This document shows, in pieces, positions 24,987 to 35,941 of a DNA stretch of 64,000 bases. Location of the stretch: assembly GCF_048544455.1 (NCBI RefSeq), contig NC_133536.1:168784325-168848324 (forward strand). Reading direction: 5' to 3'. Position 1 is the stretch's first letter. Each line of letters opens with the position of its first letter. Under the pieces are notes generated by a model. It was not told the DNA's origin and did no database searches. It saw nothing but the letters and a program-made list of their open reading frames with translations. Position numbers and translations under genes: made by a program. The DNA comes from Silene latifolia (taxonomy: Eukaryota > Streptophyta > Magnoliopsida > Caryophyllales > Caryophyllaceae).

Positions 24987-25227
24987 TTCTCTTCTATGAT
25001 ATCCATCCTCTCCTCCTTAGCAATTTGGAGGTTTCGTTCAGCAGTTGCTATATCGTCATATAGCTGCAACAAATGCTGCTCTGTCAAGCCATTTTTTTGG
25101 CATCCTTGAGTGCGGTCCGAGCGTCCTCAAGGTAGCTCCTGTACGTGCCCTCGATGTCCAGCAACCGGCGGATGAAACTCTTGTTGTACTCGATCATAAT
25201 CCATGTATTACGAATGGTATCATTCAT
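24987..25227 (-). pseudogene. small coiled-coil ORF shared by both CACTA elements, copy 2
   Basis: ATG at 25227 and a product starting MNDTIRNTWIMIEYNKSFIR, parallel to the ORF at 10545-10835. A one-base loss in an A run near 25090 shifts the frame; the other frame continues as EQHLLQLYDDIA and AKEERMDIIEEN. The C-terminal end lies beyond the solo LTR, at about 23567-23530, where codons for LYTYLRIAFL match the CACTA 1 version (LYEHLRNVFL). Conservation of the reading between two separately inserted copies suggests it was once coding. Confidence 0.6.
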
Positions 25228-25539
25228 TGTTGAAGGAAGTTTGGAGTTTGTTTGAAAGATTTAGGGTTTGGAGTTTGTTTTAGCAGTTAGGGTTTAGATA
25301 TAGTAAGATAATGGAATGGTGGTTGAGATAATGCATGTATTTATACTAAGTAATGTGTCGTTTGAGTTGTTTTTTAATTAATATATGTTTAGGAAGTTGT
25401 GCCATCATATCTCTGCTTCAAATCTTATAACTCTTCTCATTCTATATATTGTCCATTCATATGCAGGGATTGGCAGTAATAATGCATGCTTCCGTAATAA
25501 TGCATGGTAATATTTAATTTAATTTTTTTTTAAAATAAA

Positions 25540-25800
25540 CAACAACGGTTACTTAAAAAAAACCCGTTGTCTTTAGTTATAACAACGGTTTTTTATACTG
25601 TAACCGTTGTTATAACTTTCCCACCAAAATTTAGTCACCCTTTTCACAACGTTTTTTTCTTCTTTAAACTGTTGTTAATAGTTTTCACAACGGGTTTCTT
25701 AGAAAAACCAACCGTTGTTAAAACCTACTACAACGGACGCTTTAACAACGTCCGCTTTTTTATATAACAACGGTTTTTAACCGTTGTTATAGCTTCTATC
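25540..25800. repeat. CACTA 2 right subterminal repeats
   Basis: Dense AACAACGGTT / AACCGTTGTT motifs in both orientations, matching those in CACTA 1 at 32748-32890. Confidence 0.8.
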
Positions 25801-25813
25801 TGTAGTAGTGTAT

Positions 25814-27275
25814 GGTGTTAGAAACACTGGAGGATCGCGGAATTCCCCTTCTTGCCTAGACAAGAAGAAGGGTCGTCCCTTCTCTACCATGCACAAAAGT
25901 GGATTTGATGGAAAAGGGATCAATAGAATTTGAGTTTCATATGGGAGCGAGTTTGCTTTTGTTGTTGTTTTACCCCCCAATTTGTGGCATTTGACATTTG
26001 AGAACACTTTCTTTTTGCCATTTCTTTTTTATGTTTGGCATTTTCAACACTTGACAATTTTTCAACTTTTTGCATTTCTTTTTGAACATTTTCAAAGTCA
26101 CCCCATTTGTAGCGAGGGTGCTTATTTTTGAAGCATAGGAGTTTTCATTTTTGTTACTCCTCTTTTCTTTGATGCAATTGTAAACTTTTTCTTTTCTTTT
26201 CATTTCTTGAACTCAAATTTTTGAACAATTTTTGTGCCCATTCCCTTTGATGACAAAATGTGGTAGAACATGGATGATGGTTGCATGTTTTCAAGGGTCA
26301 TCTTGGAATAAACGGTAGCCAAGGAGTTATCACACCACAAGGTACTCTTGACTAGGCTTTAATCCATGGGTCAAAGGATACTAGCATGACACATCCTAGG
26401 GTGTTTTACAAGCATTCTAACACGCAAAGTCTTAAGAAGAAAAAGCATCTACAAGGGCCTTATATACACTTGTCAAGCTTCCCAAATAGACAGTTTCACA
26501 AAAATTTTCCTAAATGCAACTATAAGCCATGATGCAACTAACATATATACAACCTAATACATATGCTTTAACCAACTAGTATGCCAAATAAACTAAATGC
26601 AATCATAAATTCACATTGTTTATACCGCATTAATCAAAATAAAGCACATAGTCATTAACATAAAGAGAAAAAAGGAGATTGGAAAGATCATACCATGCGG
26701 TCTTCTATATCCTCATGTCTCGGATGTGGCGTAGTCGATCAATGTGAAAAAGGGTGAACAAACACAATATATACAAAACAATATATGCAAGACTATACTA
26801 CAAAGGAAATGAACATGTTTTTGGATTTTTGAATTTTTCAATTTTTTATGCATTTTTCAATTTTTTCAATTTTTGTTTAGAAAGTCAAGTTAGAATTTCT
26901 CATCCCCACACTAGTATGTGCATTGTCCTCAATGGCCAATACAATAGGAAATTATGCAATCTACATGAAAATGCATGATTTCTAAGCTAAATGCAAATTA
27001 TATGACATATAAACAAGAGTGAATGCAAACTAAGCTATGATATATGATGCATGATTTTTTTTTTTGGTTAGAGAGCATAATTTAGATTAGCTCCCAATGC
27101 ATATGCATAAACTTCCCCAAACCAAAATAGACACTATTTCTAATGTCAAAAATTGGAGGAGTTCATGCATAAAGATGCAATACATGAAACTAAAATTTGT
27201 CATTTTGGATTTTGAAAATGGGAACAATAAAATGAACACCTCAATGGATCCGAGGTGGGAGTCCTCTAGATGATG
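25814..27275 (-). other. non-coding Athila interior
   Basis: AT-rich DNA between the gag terminus and CACTA 2. It contains runs rich in TTTTTGAATTTTTC and no frame above 80 codons with a recognisable domain. In an autonomous Athila this is where protease, RT and integrase would start; nothing of them is visible. Confidence 0.65.
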
Positions 27276-28419
27276 CTAGGCCGGAATGTGATTGATTAAT
27301 TCCGTAAATGGAATTGAGACTTCCAAGTTTTTCACAATCTCCATGAATTTTCCAAGTTGGTCATCAAACTTAGGCTTAGCTTGACGACTTGGAAAAGGGA
27401 GTCTAATCACAATAGGTTCCTTCACTTTGGCCTTCTCTTCATCCTTCTTTGAAGCTTCTTGAATGGTGGGTTCTTCTTCTTTAGAGTTTTCAACAACTCT
27501 TTCCTTGTCACTATTAACAACATCTTCATCAACGGGCCTCTTCGGCCCTTCATACCTTGTACCACTCCTTAAATGGATGGCACTCACCGATTATTGCCTT
27601 GGGGGATTACCTTGAGGTGGTAATTGCCCCTTTTGTCTTTGTGATCTTGAAGATGTCAATTGAGACATTTGGGTCTCCAACATCTTTGTGTGAGCTAGTA
27701 TGTTGTTAATGGTGATGTCTTTTGCTTGCCTATCCTTTTGCATTTGAGTGAAAAACTCTTGTTGGTTCTTTTGCATTTGGAGGACCGCTTTTTGAACATC
27801 AAAACCTTGGTCATTTGTTTGATTGTATGGAGTTTGATTTTGGTAACCTTGGTTTTGGTCGTAAAAGGGTCTTTGAGCTTGGTTTTTCATTGGAGGTGGG
27901 GTGTATGTTGTTTGAGGGTTTTGAACATTTTGACTTTTGTATGAGCGGTTGGGATGGAATTTGGTGTTTTCATTGTAATAGTTGGAATAAGGGGTGCCAC
28001 TCTTGTATGCTTGGAAAGAATTCACTTGTTCACTTGTCCCCTACATTCACTTTGGTCATGTCCCAAAGTTCCATAACTCTCACATATTCCACTTGGAATT
28101 GATGAAGATGCCACCATGGCATTAACATATTGCTTAGGTGATTTGGAGGCTTCTTCAAGTTTAGCCATAGCCTTCTCAAACTTCAAATTAATGGTATCAA
28201 TATGAGCACTATGTTGAGCACCCAATTGAGTAATAGAGTCCACTTCATGCTTTCCTCCTCTAGTAGCCTTCCGAGGTCTACTATATTGTGAGTTATGGAC
28301 CGCCATTTCTTTAATCTTGTTCCATGTTTTCTTGTTCTATGTTTGATTATCGTCAACTTCGGTAAACATACCATTTGATCCCATGTTGAGAATGTTTCGG
28401 GAGTCTTCATAAAGACCAT
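27276..28419 (-). pseudogene. Athila gag, C-terminal half
   Basis: Four minus-strand fragments (28183-28419, 28022-28306, 27591-28025, 27276-27587) in changing frames. The third is Gln/Asn-rich, as usual for the Athila gag tail. The fragment at 28022-28306 ends with a knuckle CESYGTLGHDQSEC in which the second zinc-binding Cys is Tyr. The last fragment contains AIHLRSGTRYEGP and LPFPSRQAKPKFDDQLGKF, segments that precede the protease in Athila, then stops at a TGA/TAA. The gag is cut from its N-terminal half by the LINE at 28438. Confidence 0.8.
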
Positions 28420-28437
28420 TCCAAAATTGTTGTACCA

Positions 28438-30100
28438 TGATTTGTCAAGACCTTACTAAGCTATACAACAGGAAGCATTGCTCTCTTAGAGTGATAATGA
28501 AGTTGGATTTGCAAAAAGCATATGACTCTATTGAATGGGATTTTTTGGAGGGTATGTTGAAAGCTTTGAAGTTTCCCCCTCATTTCACTAATCTTCTGAT
28601 GGAGTGTGTGACCTCTCCTCACTATTCTTTATCCTTGAATGGTGAATCCTTTGGTTATTTTAAAGGGAAAAGGGTTTAAGGCAAGGGGACCCCCTGTCCC
28701 CCCTTCTGTTCTCTATTTGCATGGAATATCTTACTAGAATCTTTAACAGAATGAAAGATATTGATGGGTTCAAGCATCACCCTCTGTGTAAAAAACTGAA
28801 CTTGACACATCTATGCTTTGCAGATGATTTGTTAGTTTTTTGTAGAGGAGATTGGGAGTCTATGGTTGTTACTATAAAAGCCTTTAATACTTTCTCAGTT
28901 GCTTCAGGGTTAAAAATGAATAAGCAGAAATCCAATATCTATGGGAATGGCATGCCTAGGGAGATTTTGGATCAGTTCTCCCTGGTATCTGGTTTGAAAA
29001 TAGGAGCCCTCCCTTTTAAATACTTGGGGGTGCCTATTTCTGCTAAGAAATTGTTAGTCCTTGATTGCAGCATCTTGGTGGAACGCATTATTGATCGTAT
29101 TAGAGCTCTTGGGGCCAAAAAGCTATCCTATGCAGGCAGGCTGGTGATGATCAAGAGTGTGTTAGGTACTCTCCATAGCTATTGGGCCAGAATATATATT
29201 ATCCCTTCTTGTATCATGAGGAAAATTGAATCTATTTGCAGGAGTTTCCTCTGGAAAGGGGAGGCTTTTTCTCACTCTCCTGCTCTAGTCTCTTGGGATA
29301 AGGTATGCTTACCTAAAAATCAAGGGGGATTAGGGGTGTGTGACCTAAGAAGATGGAATGTGGCAGCAGTAGGGAAATATGTGTGGTGGATTATGATCAA
29401 GAAAGATCATCTTTGGGTAAAATGGGTTCACTGTGTCTATATAAAAAATGTTGCCTGGCCTGAATACAAACCTGCTCAGGGGAGTAGTTGGGCTTGGAAA
29501 CGAATTTGCAGGGTTAAGGATCAACTTCTTGCAGGGTATGTGAATACTAGTTGGCTTGTTGAGGATGGAGAGTATTCCATTGCCAAGGGATATCAATGGC
29601 TGGGTACTGTTTGTCCTGGTGTCACTTGGGATAGATTCATCTGGAATAGCTTTAATGTGCCAAAGCAGCAATCCATTGGCTGGCTTTGGGTGCAAGGGAG
29701 ACTGCTTACTAGAGACAGATTATGTTCCATGGGCATTGGGTCGATTCTCTATGTGCTCTATGTGGTGTTCATCTTTGAGACTCATGACCACTTATTCTTT
29801 GATTGTGAGTTCAGTAAGAAATGTTTGCAGTTGGTGAATGGAAGGCATCACAGGTGTCATACCATCTCAACAATTTATGGACTGGTGGCACTGCTCAGCC
29901 AGGATCATAAAGAGGTTTTGGCAGCTATCATCTTGGCATTGATATACCACATTTGGTGGGCTCGTAATCAGTGTAGAGTCACACAGATGGTTTGGTCCCC
30001 TATAGTCATTTTTCGACGGCTTAAGAATGACATTATGATTCGTATTAATAGTAAGAACAAGGATAGGACAAGGAGAGCTTTATGTTGGCCTATTGTCTGA
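28438..30100 (+). pseudogene. LINE ORF2 fragment (reverse transcriptase to C-terminal zinc region)
   Basis: First frame 28437-28679 includes the RT segment KLDLQKAYDSIEWDFLE. A frameshift at about 28676-28690, in the GLRQGDPLSP region, moves to frame 28721-30100 (459 codons), which contains the catalytic FADDLLVFC at about 28818 and the thumb-side GLKMNKQKS and PFKYLGVPI segments of plant L1 RT. A degenerate zf-RVT (WLWVQGRLLTRD ... HLFFDCEFSKKC) ends it. No RNase H follows. TGA at 30098-30100, then about 90 bp of 3' UTR. Confidence 0.88.
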
Positions 30101-30189
30101 CTTTGTATTGTACTAGTTTAGAGTAGGTTGATAAAACAGTGTATGTGGACTTTCAAAGATTAATGGAAATTCTTACTTTCTACCAAAAA
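28438..30189 (+). mobile_element. LINE (L1-type), 5'-truncated, inserted in Athila gag
   Basis: Plus-strand non-LTR element with a 15-bp TSD AAAATTGTTGTACCA (28423-28437 and 30190-30204) and a short A-rich tail (30185-30192, partly within the TSD). The missing 5' half is the usual result of incomplete reverse transcription. Only the second half of ORF2 is present. Confidence 0.92.
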
Positions 30190-30204
30190 AAAATTGTTGT
30201 ACCA

Positions 30205-30912
30205 AGAATCACTCGCTAAATCCATGATGAGGACATGAGCGACAAGTTCCTTTGAATCGCTCCCAAGCTTCATACAAAGATTCTTCGTCCCTTTGTTTGA
30301 ATCCCGTGATTTGGGTTCTTAGCATGTTAGTCTTTTCCGGAGGGTAGAACTTTTTGTAGAAAGCAAGTGCCAATTTCTTCCAAGAGTCAATACAAAGGGT
30401 AGCCTTATCAAGGCTCTTTAACCATTGTTTCGCGGTACCAATCAAAGAAAAAGGAAATAAGACCCATCGAATTTGGTCTTGAGTCGCTCCGTTTGAGAAA
30501 TCGCATCACAATAGTCACAAAAAGTCTCCATGTGAGAATGAGGGTCTTCACTAGACATCCTCCCAAATTGGCTTCTTTCGACTAATTGGATAAATGCGGA
30601 TTTTGCAATGAAATTACCGGTCAAATGTTCTGATGTGGGAGTGCTATTTGGTAGGTTCTCCTCGGTTGGCACGGAATGTGATGAAAATTTAGGCATTGTG
30701 GGTTGATTTTGTGGTGGGTTATGTGTTGGGTTATCTTCTCCTTCTCTTGCAAAAGGGTTGATGAACTCAATATTGTTTGGTTGAATATCCACAATCCCAC
30801 CAATACCTCTCGAAGTATTTCTAGCAAGTCTTCTATTGTTGGTCAAAGTTCTTTCAATTTCGTGAATGGGTAACAAGTTACCTTGTGATCTTCTAGACAT
30901 GCAAAATATCAA
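30205..30912 (-). pseudogene. Athila gag, N-terminal half
   Basis: Minus-strand ATG at 30912 is doubtful; the frame 30442-30912 includes ERTLTNNRRLARN and a Pro/Asn-rich stretch, then a frameshift near 30445 to 30209-30445. The second frame is the retrotransposon gag core: AKQWLKSLDKATLCIDSWKK, AFYKKFYPPEKTNMLRTQI and SLYEAWERFKGTCRSCPHHG, typical of Athila. It continues into 28419 beyond the LINE. Gag would form the virus-like particle. Confidence 0.85.
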
Positions 30913-31019
30913 ACAACTTGAAAATAATTAGAACAAACCTTGAGGCGTTTTACTTCCCCAAGGCAGAGAAAGACACAACTAAGAACAATCAGAGAAAATC
31001 AAATCAAGTTAACACCGTC

Positions 31020-31037
31020 CCCGGCAACGGCGCCATT
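31020..31037 (-). promoter_or_regulatory. Athila PBS (tRNA-Asp type)
   Basis: Minus-strand TGGCGCCGTTGCCGGGGA lies about 3 bp inside the 5' LTR, the PBS known for Athila elements. Confidence 0.9.
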
Positions 31038-31039
31038 TT

Positions 31040-32742
31040 TGGTTAGTCGGTTTTGTTACTCGTCGTCAAAAGTTACCTAGACCAAAACAATATTTATAAC
31101 TTCACAAACTACACTAGTATTAGTAAAGAGGTAAGTAAAGGTCGGATCCTAAGGGACGGGTATTGATGTAGGATTTTCGATTGCAAATGGTCGTGTCTAA
31201 GGGTGTCACAATTTGGGTTGAGATAAGAGATCACTAAACTAAATAACAATGTAAATAAACAAGCAAGATAATTAAAATGTAAACAAATGATTAAAAGCAC
31301 TAGGGTGTCATGGGGTCATAGGGGATATATGGGAATTGATCATACAAACATATTCTCAAATTATAAGCAAGCAATTATTGTTGTGATAGGATCGAGTTGG
31401 TTTATATCTTACAATCCTAGGAAGGTTTGGGTCCCGGAGCCGAATCGATTAGATTGTACAACACCTACAAGTCGACTTAATCCTCCCTACTCAACTATAT
31501 GTATGGTCTAATGAGACTCGAGTTGGTTTATGTCTTACAAGTCTCATTGAATAGATAAGTGATGGGTAAAAAATGCAAGGATTCATAGGCTCGCATTTCA
31601 TCAAACATAACATGTGCATAAGTTGAGATCAGAACAAGCAAGCAAATAAATTATGTGAACATATTAGATTAAGCATGAATCATCCCCTATGTTGGTTTCC
31701 CCTAATTCCCCATTAACTCTAGTTAAGAGACTACTCACTCATTATGAAGTTTAACATGCTAATAAGATTGTCAATCATATTAACAAGGCAAAACATGATG
31801 AATGAATGGAAATGATTAACAATAATTTAAAAGGGATTAAGAGAATTATACCTAATGATGATTCCAAAATAATAAGCAAAGAATAATAGAAGTACTTGAT
31901 GATTGACGAAGGTTGTCAATCTCCCAATAATACCCAATTAATCTTCAATTACCCAAAATAAATGATGAACAATAGAGAAATTAAGAAAATGAGATTTGTA
32001 TTAAAGCTTAATTAAGAGTTGATTACAAGATTAAGATGAGATTAGAATAACATAAAAAGAGTATATGAAGGACATGATAATCTAATTTGTACAATGGGGT
32101 ATTTATACTAAGGATAAGGTACATAAATTAGGGTTACTAAGGGCTTAAATGAGGATTAAGACCCTTAAGCAAAGTTGAGGAAGTGCTCCTCTCGAAGGAG
32201 ATGCTCATCTCCGCTTCGCTACTTTTCATAGAATATGCTCATCCCGAGCGGCTTGAGGGAGGGCCGGCCTGTACTGGAGAGGAATCCGAGCGGCTTTCTG
32301 AGGGCGACGCTCGGATTGAGAGGGGCCAGGACGAGTGGATTGGCCACAGGACGCTCGGATTGTAGCAGGCCAGGACGCTCGTCCCGTGCACTGCGACGCC
32401 CGGATTGTTTGCCAGTCAGCTTCTCTTCTTTTCTTTCTCCAACAATCCTCAAGGATCTTGTTGGAGATGCAAGGATCTTCTCATCATTGTCCGCTTACTT
32501 CATTATTTACATAGGCCTTCTAGTCTTGTCTTCACTTTGATGCTTGGTCATTAGATTCGATCAATTTAGGTTCATTTTGCCATGAAAATGCAAGGTTCTT
32601 ACTCCTTTCCTACCAAGGGATCAAAACCTCAAAGAATATGCAAACGAAAGACTAAATATAGTAAATGACCCAATTATGCACTAAAAAGCATAGGAACGAG
32701 GCTAATTCGGGGACTAAAGATGCTCTAAAATGAGTCACATCA
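31040..32742 (-). repeat. Athila 5' LTR (1703 bp), intact
   Basis: Matches the split 3' LTR along its length, with roughly two per cent differences by eye. Minus-strand TATA box TATAAATA at about 32101-32108. It carries a cluster of GACGCTCGGATT-type motifs (32300-32410), a short-motif array in the same part of the LTR as the palindromes of other families. Open frames at 32183-32540 are not coding. Confidence 0.93.
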
Positions 32743-32907
32743 GTAACGACAACGGTTTTTAACCGTTGTTAATAGTTTTTACAACGGGTTTCTTAAAAAT
32801 ACCAACCGTTGTTAAAAGCTTTAACAACGGATGCTTTAACAACGTCTGCTTTTTTAATATAACAACGGTCTTTAACCGTGTTATACCCTATATCTGTAGT
32901 AGTGATA

Positions 32908-34001
32908 AGACATTTGAATGTTTCTCTTTTTGAAGACCTAAGGGCATCATTATTAAGACGAGTAGTAAGACACAACTTGGCATCCAATTCTTCCTCAAGG
33001 ATCTCGTCCTCATCGGAATTTAACATTCCCCAAACAGCATACATTACTTTATTCTTGTATTCCTTTTTAGCCAAGTCACATTTTTTCTTTAGAATTGATG
33101 TAACTCCACTTTGGACATTCATTCATTTGGTGACCTTTTTCGTCACATTTAATGCAACCAACAATGGAAGTAGATCTCTTCTTTGAAAAATGTTTCTTAC
33201 TAGAATTGTTGTTAAACCTCTTAGGATTATGACCATCAACAATATCCACAATATTTCTTGTGAACATTGCAAACTCATCGTCTCCATCATCTTCCTCATT
33301 ACTTGAGGTTGATTTGAGAGCAATCCCTCTTACTTTAGAGCTTTCACCAAAACGTTTCATGAGAGTTAACTCATGAGCCATAAGTGAGCCCATTAGTTAA
33401 TTTAGGGTTAAAGTGGATAAGTCTTTGGCCTCCTCAATAGCCGTAACCTTCGGTTGCCATGTTTCGGTTAAACTTCGAAGCATTTTACGGACTATATCCT
33501 CGTATTCAAAATTTCTACCAAGACTCTTAAGGTCATTAACAATACTAGAAAAGCGAGAGGAAAGACTATTAATTGACTCGTCTTTATCATATTGAACGTC
33601 TCATATTATTGCATGAGAAGGTCAATACGATGCTTTTTCACTTGAGACGTCCCCTCATAAGCAAGGCTTAAGGTGTCCCAAATTTCTTTGGCCGAGGTAC
33701 ATCCGGAAATCTGGTTTACTTCTTGCTCACCAATGACATATTGAAGAATGGACATGGCTTTTGAGTTTTTCTCGACCTTTCTATAATCAGCCTCGACATA
33801 CTTATCCTCACTTTTTGGGGCACTAGTACCATTAGCACTAGTAACCGTGATAGCAAGGGGCCCTTTTTGGATTATCAACCAACACTCATAATCCATACTC
33901 TTAACATAGTGTTCCATGCGATTTTTCCACCATGAATAGTTATCCCCAATGAAGATAAGATGCTTAGTATGTCTCCCGTTCATGACTATATATAGGAGCA
34001 A
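32908..34001 (-). pseudogene. SIRE gag, N-terminal half
   Basis: Minus-strand frame 33606-34001 starts near the PBS and includes FIGDNYSWWKNRMEHYVKS and AKEIWDTLSLAYEGTSQVKK, the signature of SIRE/Maximus gag. Decayed sequence and the frames 33076-33393 (with a knuckle-like CIKCDEKGHQMNEC at its end) and 32793-33122 follow, leading into the segment at 9316. Breaks include stops between 33400 and 33606. CACTA 1 cuts this gag at 32905. Confidence 0.8.
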
Positions 34002-34033
34002 CTCTTTGGTAATTAACCAATAACAAGAGCATG

Positions 34034-34049
34034 AGGCTCTGATACCAAT
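34034..34049 (-). promoter_or_regulatory. SIRE PBS (initiator tRNA-Met type)
   Basis: Minus-strand TTGGTATCAGAGCC begins within two bases of the LTR end (GACTCTTCA). Confidence 0.85.
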
Positions 34050-34168
34050 TGAAGAGTCAAGGACGAGAACACCTAAGATGGGGAGGGGGTGAATTAGGTG
34101 TCCAATTAAAATTTTTAAGCTTGAATTAAGCTTCTTTGAAATCTAAGACAATAGACTAAACTGATATG

Positions 34169-35624
34169 TGGTACTGTCGTTTCGTACCAAAAATAAAAAC
34201 CTAAGTACTACTAACAGAAGTCGGCGGTAAGTAGGGTCGATCTCCACAGGGTGGCGTTTACTATCTACTTGTCTATTCTATCTGTCTAATGTCACTATTG
34301 GGGGTTTGAAATGTTTTGACTAGACTAAGAGGTTAAAGCAAGGGGTAAAGGAAAGAGAGAAATTAATAGATAAGGGAGAGGAATATGTTAGGAGTCGGTC
34401 TACCGTGGCAGCTACACTATCGGGTCACTGAGTCGATTAAACTGTTGATAAGAAGAGCTATGGTCGTCACCTTTCGGTCCTTAAACCGCCCTAGGGTCTC
34501 CTAACTTAGCTTTCACCCTAATTAGGTATTACCTATTGTAATTAAGCAAGCCTTCCCTTCCAATCTTTCGATCCAGGTCGGGGTTAACTAGATAAATTAG
34601 TCTCCTACATGCATTCATTCAACCTAATAACAATTATATTGCTTAATACAATTCTTATCACAAGACTAATCTAATCAAGTCGATCCTAACATAATACTAC
34701 CACGGCTTCCCTAATCCTAGCATACTAAGAGAATTAGCTAGACATGATTAAGGGGAAAACAAGAAATAAAGGAAGAACAAATAACATAAACATGAATTAA
34801 AGAGGAAAAGAAAGGGAAATAAAGAAATACTGAATTAGATCCGGAAGAAAGTAACAGTAGCAAAGTAACAGTAACAAAGTGTTAAGAATATAATTGGAGA
34901 GGAGAAGCCCCCTTAAACTCACGTCCTAACTCCTATTTATAATAAAATAGGATTATTAATTAACCTAATGACGGAAATAAGCTAAAAAGCCCAAGCCCAT
35001 AGCGAATCCACTCGATCGAGTGATTTAAAACCACTCGATCGAGTAACTAAAGCTTAAACCACTCGATCGAGTAGAAAATATACTCGATCGAGTAAACCAT
35101 AAATTGAATCTACTCGATCGAGTAGAAAAAGGACTCGATCGAACATAAATCTACTCGATCGAGTACTTTCCAGCAACGATTTCCTGCTTCGCGCACTGAA
35201 CTTCAAACGGCTTCCATTTCTTCGTTACTTGGGCAAAGAGGGCGATTCCGGTGGCGTTGGAAAGCTAAGACGACAAGCTTTCATCTCCAATTGGAATTAC
35301 CTTAATATATGTTGTATAACTCAAGATATGGCTCTTCAAAGTAGGCATTAGCAATTTGAAGTTCTTCCTTTGCTCGCCTAGCTATCTTTCTTCTTTGCGC
35401 ATCTCAAAATAGCTTCATTCCCGCTCCAAATTCACTCTTCCTCCAAATGCATGCTAAATGGACGGTAAAAGGCTTGATTTCACTACTTTCTGGTTCATTC
35501 CTGCAAATAAGACAAAACAAACCAAAGTAGCATATTCGGGGCATTTCGTAGCATAAACTACGATAAAAGCGTAGAAATACGTGCATAAATTAGGCTAAAA
35601 AGACTATATAAAATGCACGTATCA
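34169..35624 (-). repeat. solo LTR, Athila-like gypsy
   Basis: 1456 bp, minus ends TGATACGTGCATTT and ...GACAGTACCA, TSD ATATG (34164-34168 and 35625-35629). The segment GGGTCGATCTCCACAGGGTGG near 34228 resembles the conserved motif of Athila LTRs. A minus TATA box TTATAAATAGG lies near 34943. It carries seven TACTCGATCGAGTA palindromes (35009-35166). No internal sequence, so a solo LTR. Confidence 0.88.
35009..35166. repeat. array of TACTCGATCGAGTA palindromes in the Athila-like solo LTR
   Basis: Seven copies of (T/C)ACTCGATCGAGT(A/G), one truncated (ACTCGATCGAAC), separated by 8-19 bp of unrelated A-rich spacer. Confidence 0.95.
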
Positions 35625-35941
35625 ATATGGACACTACTTTGAATGATAAAGGTATTTATACTTAGAACTATTTGAGTTAGAAGTATATACACACGAATTC
35701 AGTTCAGTATATGTCACAGTAAAGTCGACTGTTGCACAGATCAGAAAAGTATGAATGAAAGAGTATTTTTCTTCAACTTAGCAATGAAGATATAAAGTGA
35801 ATACGTTTTAAGTTGAATACTCTTAGCAAAGAAAATCTTAAGTGAATCCTTTTTAAGTTGAATACTTGAGATACTTAATCGTTTTAAGTTCTCAAGATTG
35901 AATCAATCAGCTGGTCTAAGACACAGTACTGAACACTGTGA

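Larger units (their letters stand above)
22245..25810. mobile_element. CACTA DNA transposon 2, non-autonomous, with nested solo LTR
   Basis: Starts CACTACTACAAATCCAGG and ends TCTGTAGTAGTG, with 3-bp TSD TAT (22242-22244, 25811-25813). It is the same family as CACTA 1: identical first 21 bases, the same AACCGTTGTT subterminal motifs, the same (ACAAAC)n array, the same small ORF. Without the solo LTR at 23568-24982 it is about 2.15 kb. It lies inside the Athila interior, so two members of this family transposed here at different times, before and after the Athila insertion. Confidence 0.93.
11443..32742 (-). mobile_element. Athila-type gypsy element, non-autonomous, with three nested insertions
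   Basis: Minus-strand element with LTRs at 11443-21796 (3', interrupted) and 31040-32742 (5'), a TSD of GTAAC (11438-11442 and 32743-32747), an Athila-type PBS at 31020-31037 and a PPT near 21797. After subtraction of the nested copia, CACTA 2 and LINE, the interior is only about 3.9 kb: gag is present but broken and no protease, RT, RNase H or integrase is visible. Autonomous Athila elements have a far longer interior, so this one would depend on proteins from elsewhere. It inserted into CACTA 1. Confidence 0.92.
9317..32904. mobile_element. CACTA (En/Spm-type) DNA transposon 1, non-autonomous, with nested Athila
   Basis: The left end starts CACTACTACAAATCCAGG at 9317 and the right end stops ...TCTGTAGTAGTG at 32904, giving terminal inverted repeats CACTACTACA. 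The flanking 3-bp duplication is ATA (9314-9316 and 32905-32907), as expected for CACTA. Without the Athila element inside (11443-32747) it is about 2.3 kb. Subterminal zones are packed with AACCGTTGTT/AACAACGGTT motifs, comparable to transposase-binding subterminal repeats of En/Spm. It has no transposase gene; the interior holds a long hexanucleotide array and a small broken ORF shared with CACTA 2. Confidence 0.92.

Noticed and set aside
32183..32540. Overlapping frames of 77-101 codons in the Athila 5' LTR
   Set aside because: They lie over a repeated GACGCTCGGATT motif and are not preserved in the 3' LTR copy.
35009..35166. Regularly spaced palindromes resembling a CRISPR array
   Set aside because: Spacers are short (8-19 bp), A-rich and unequal, the setting is a plant LTR, and the repeat is a perfect palindrome.
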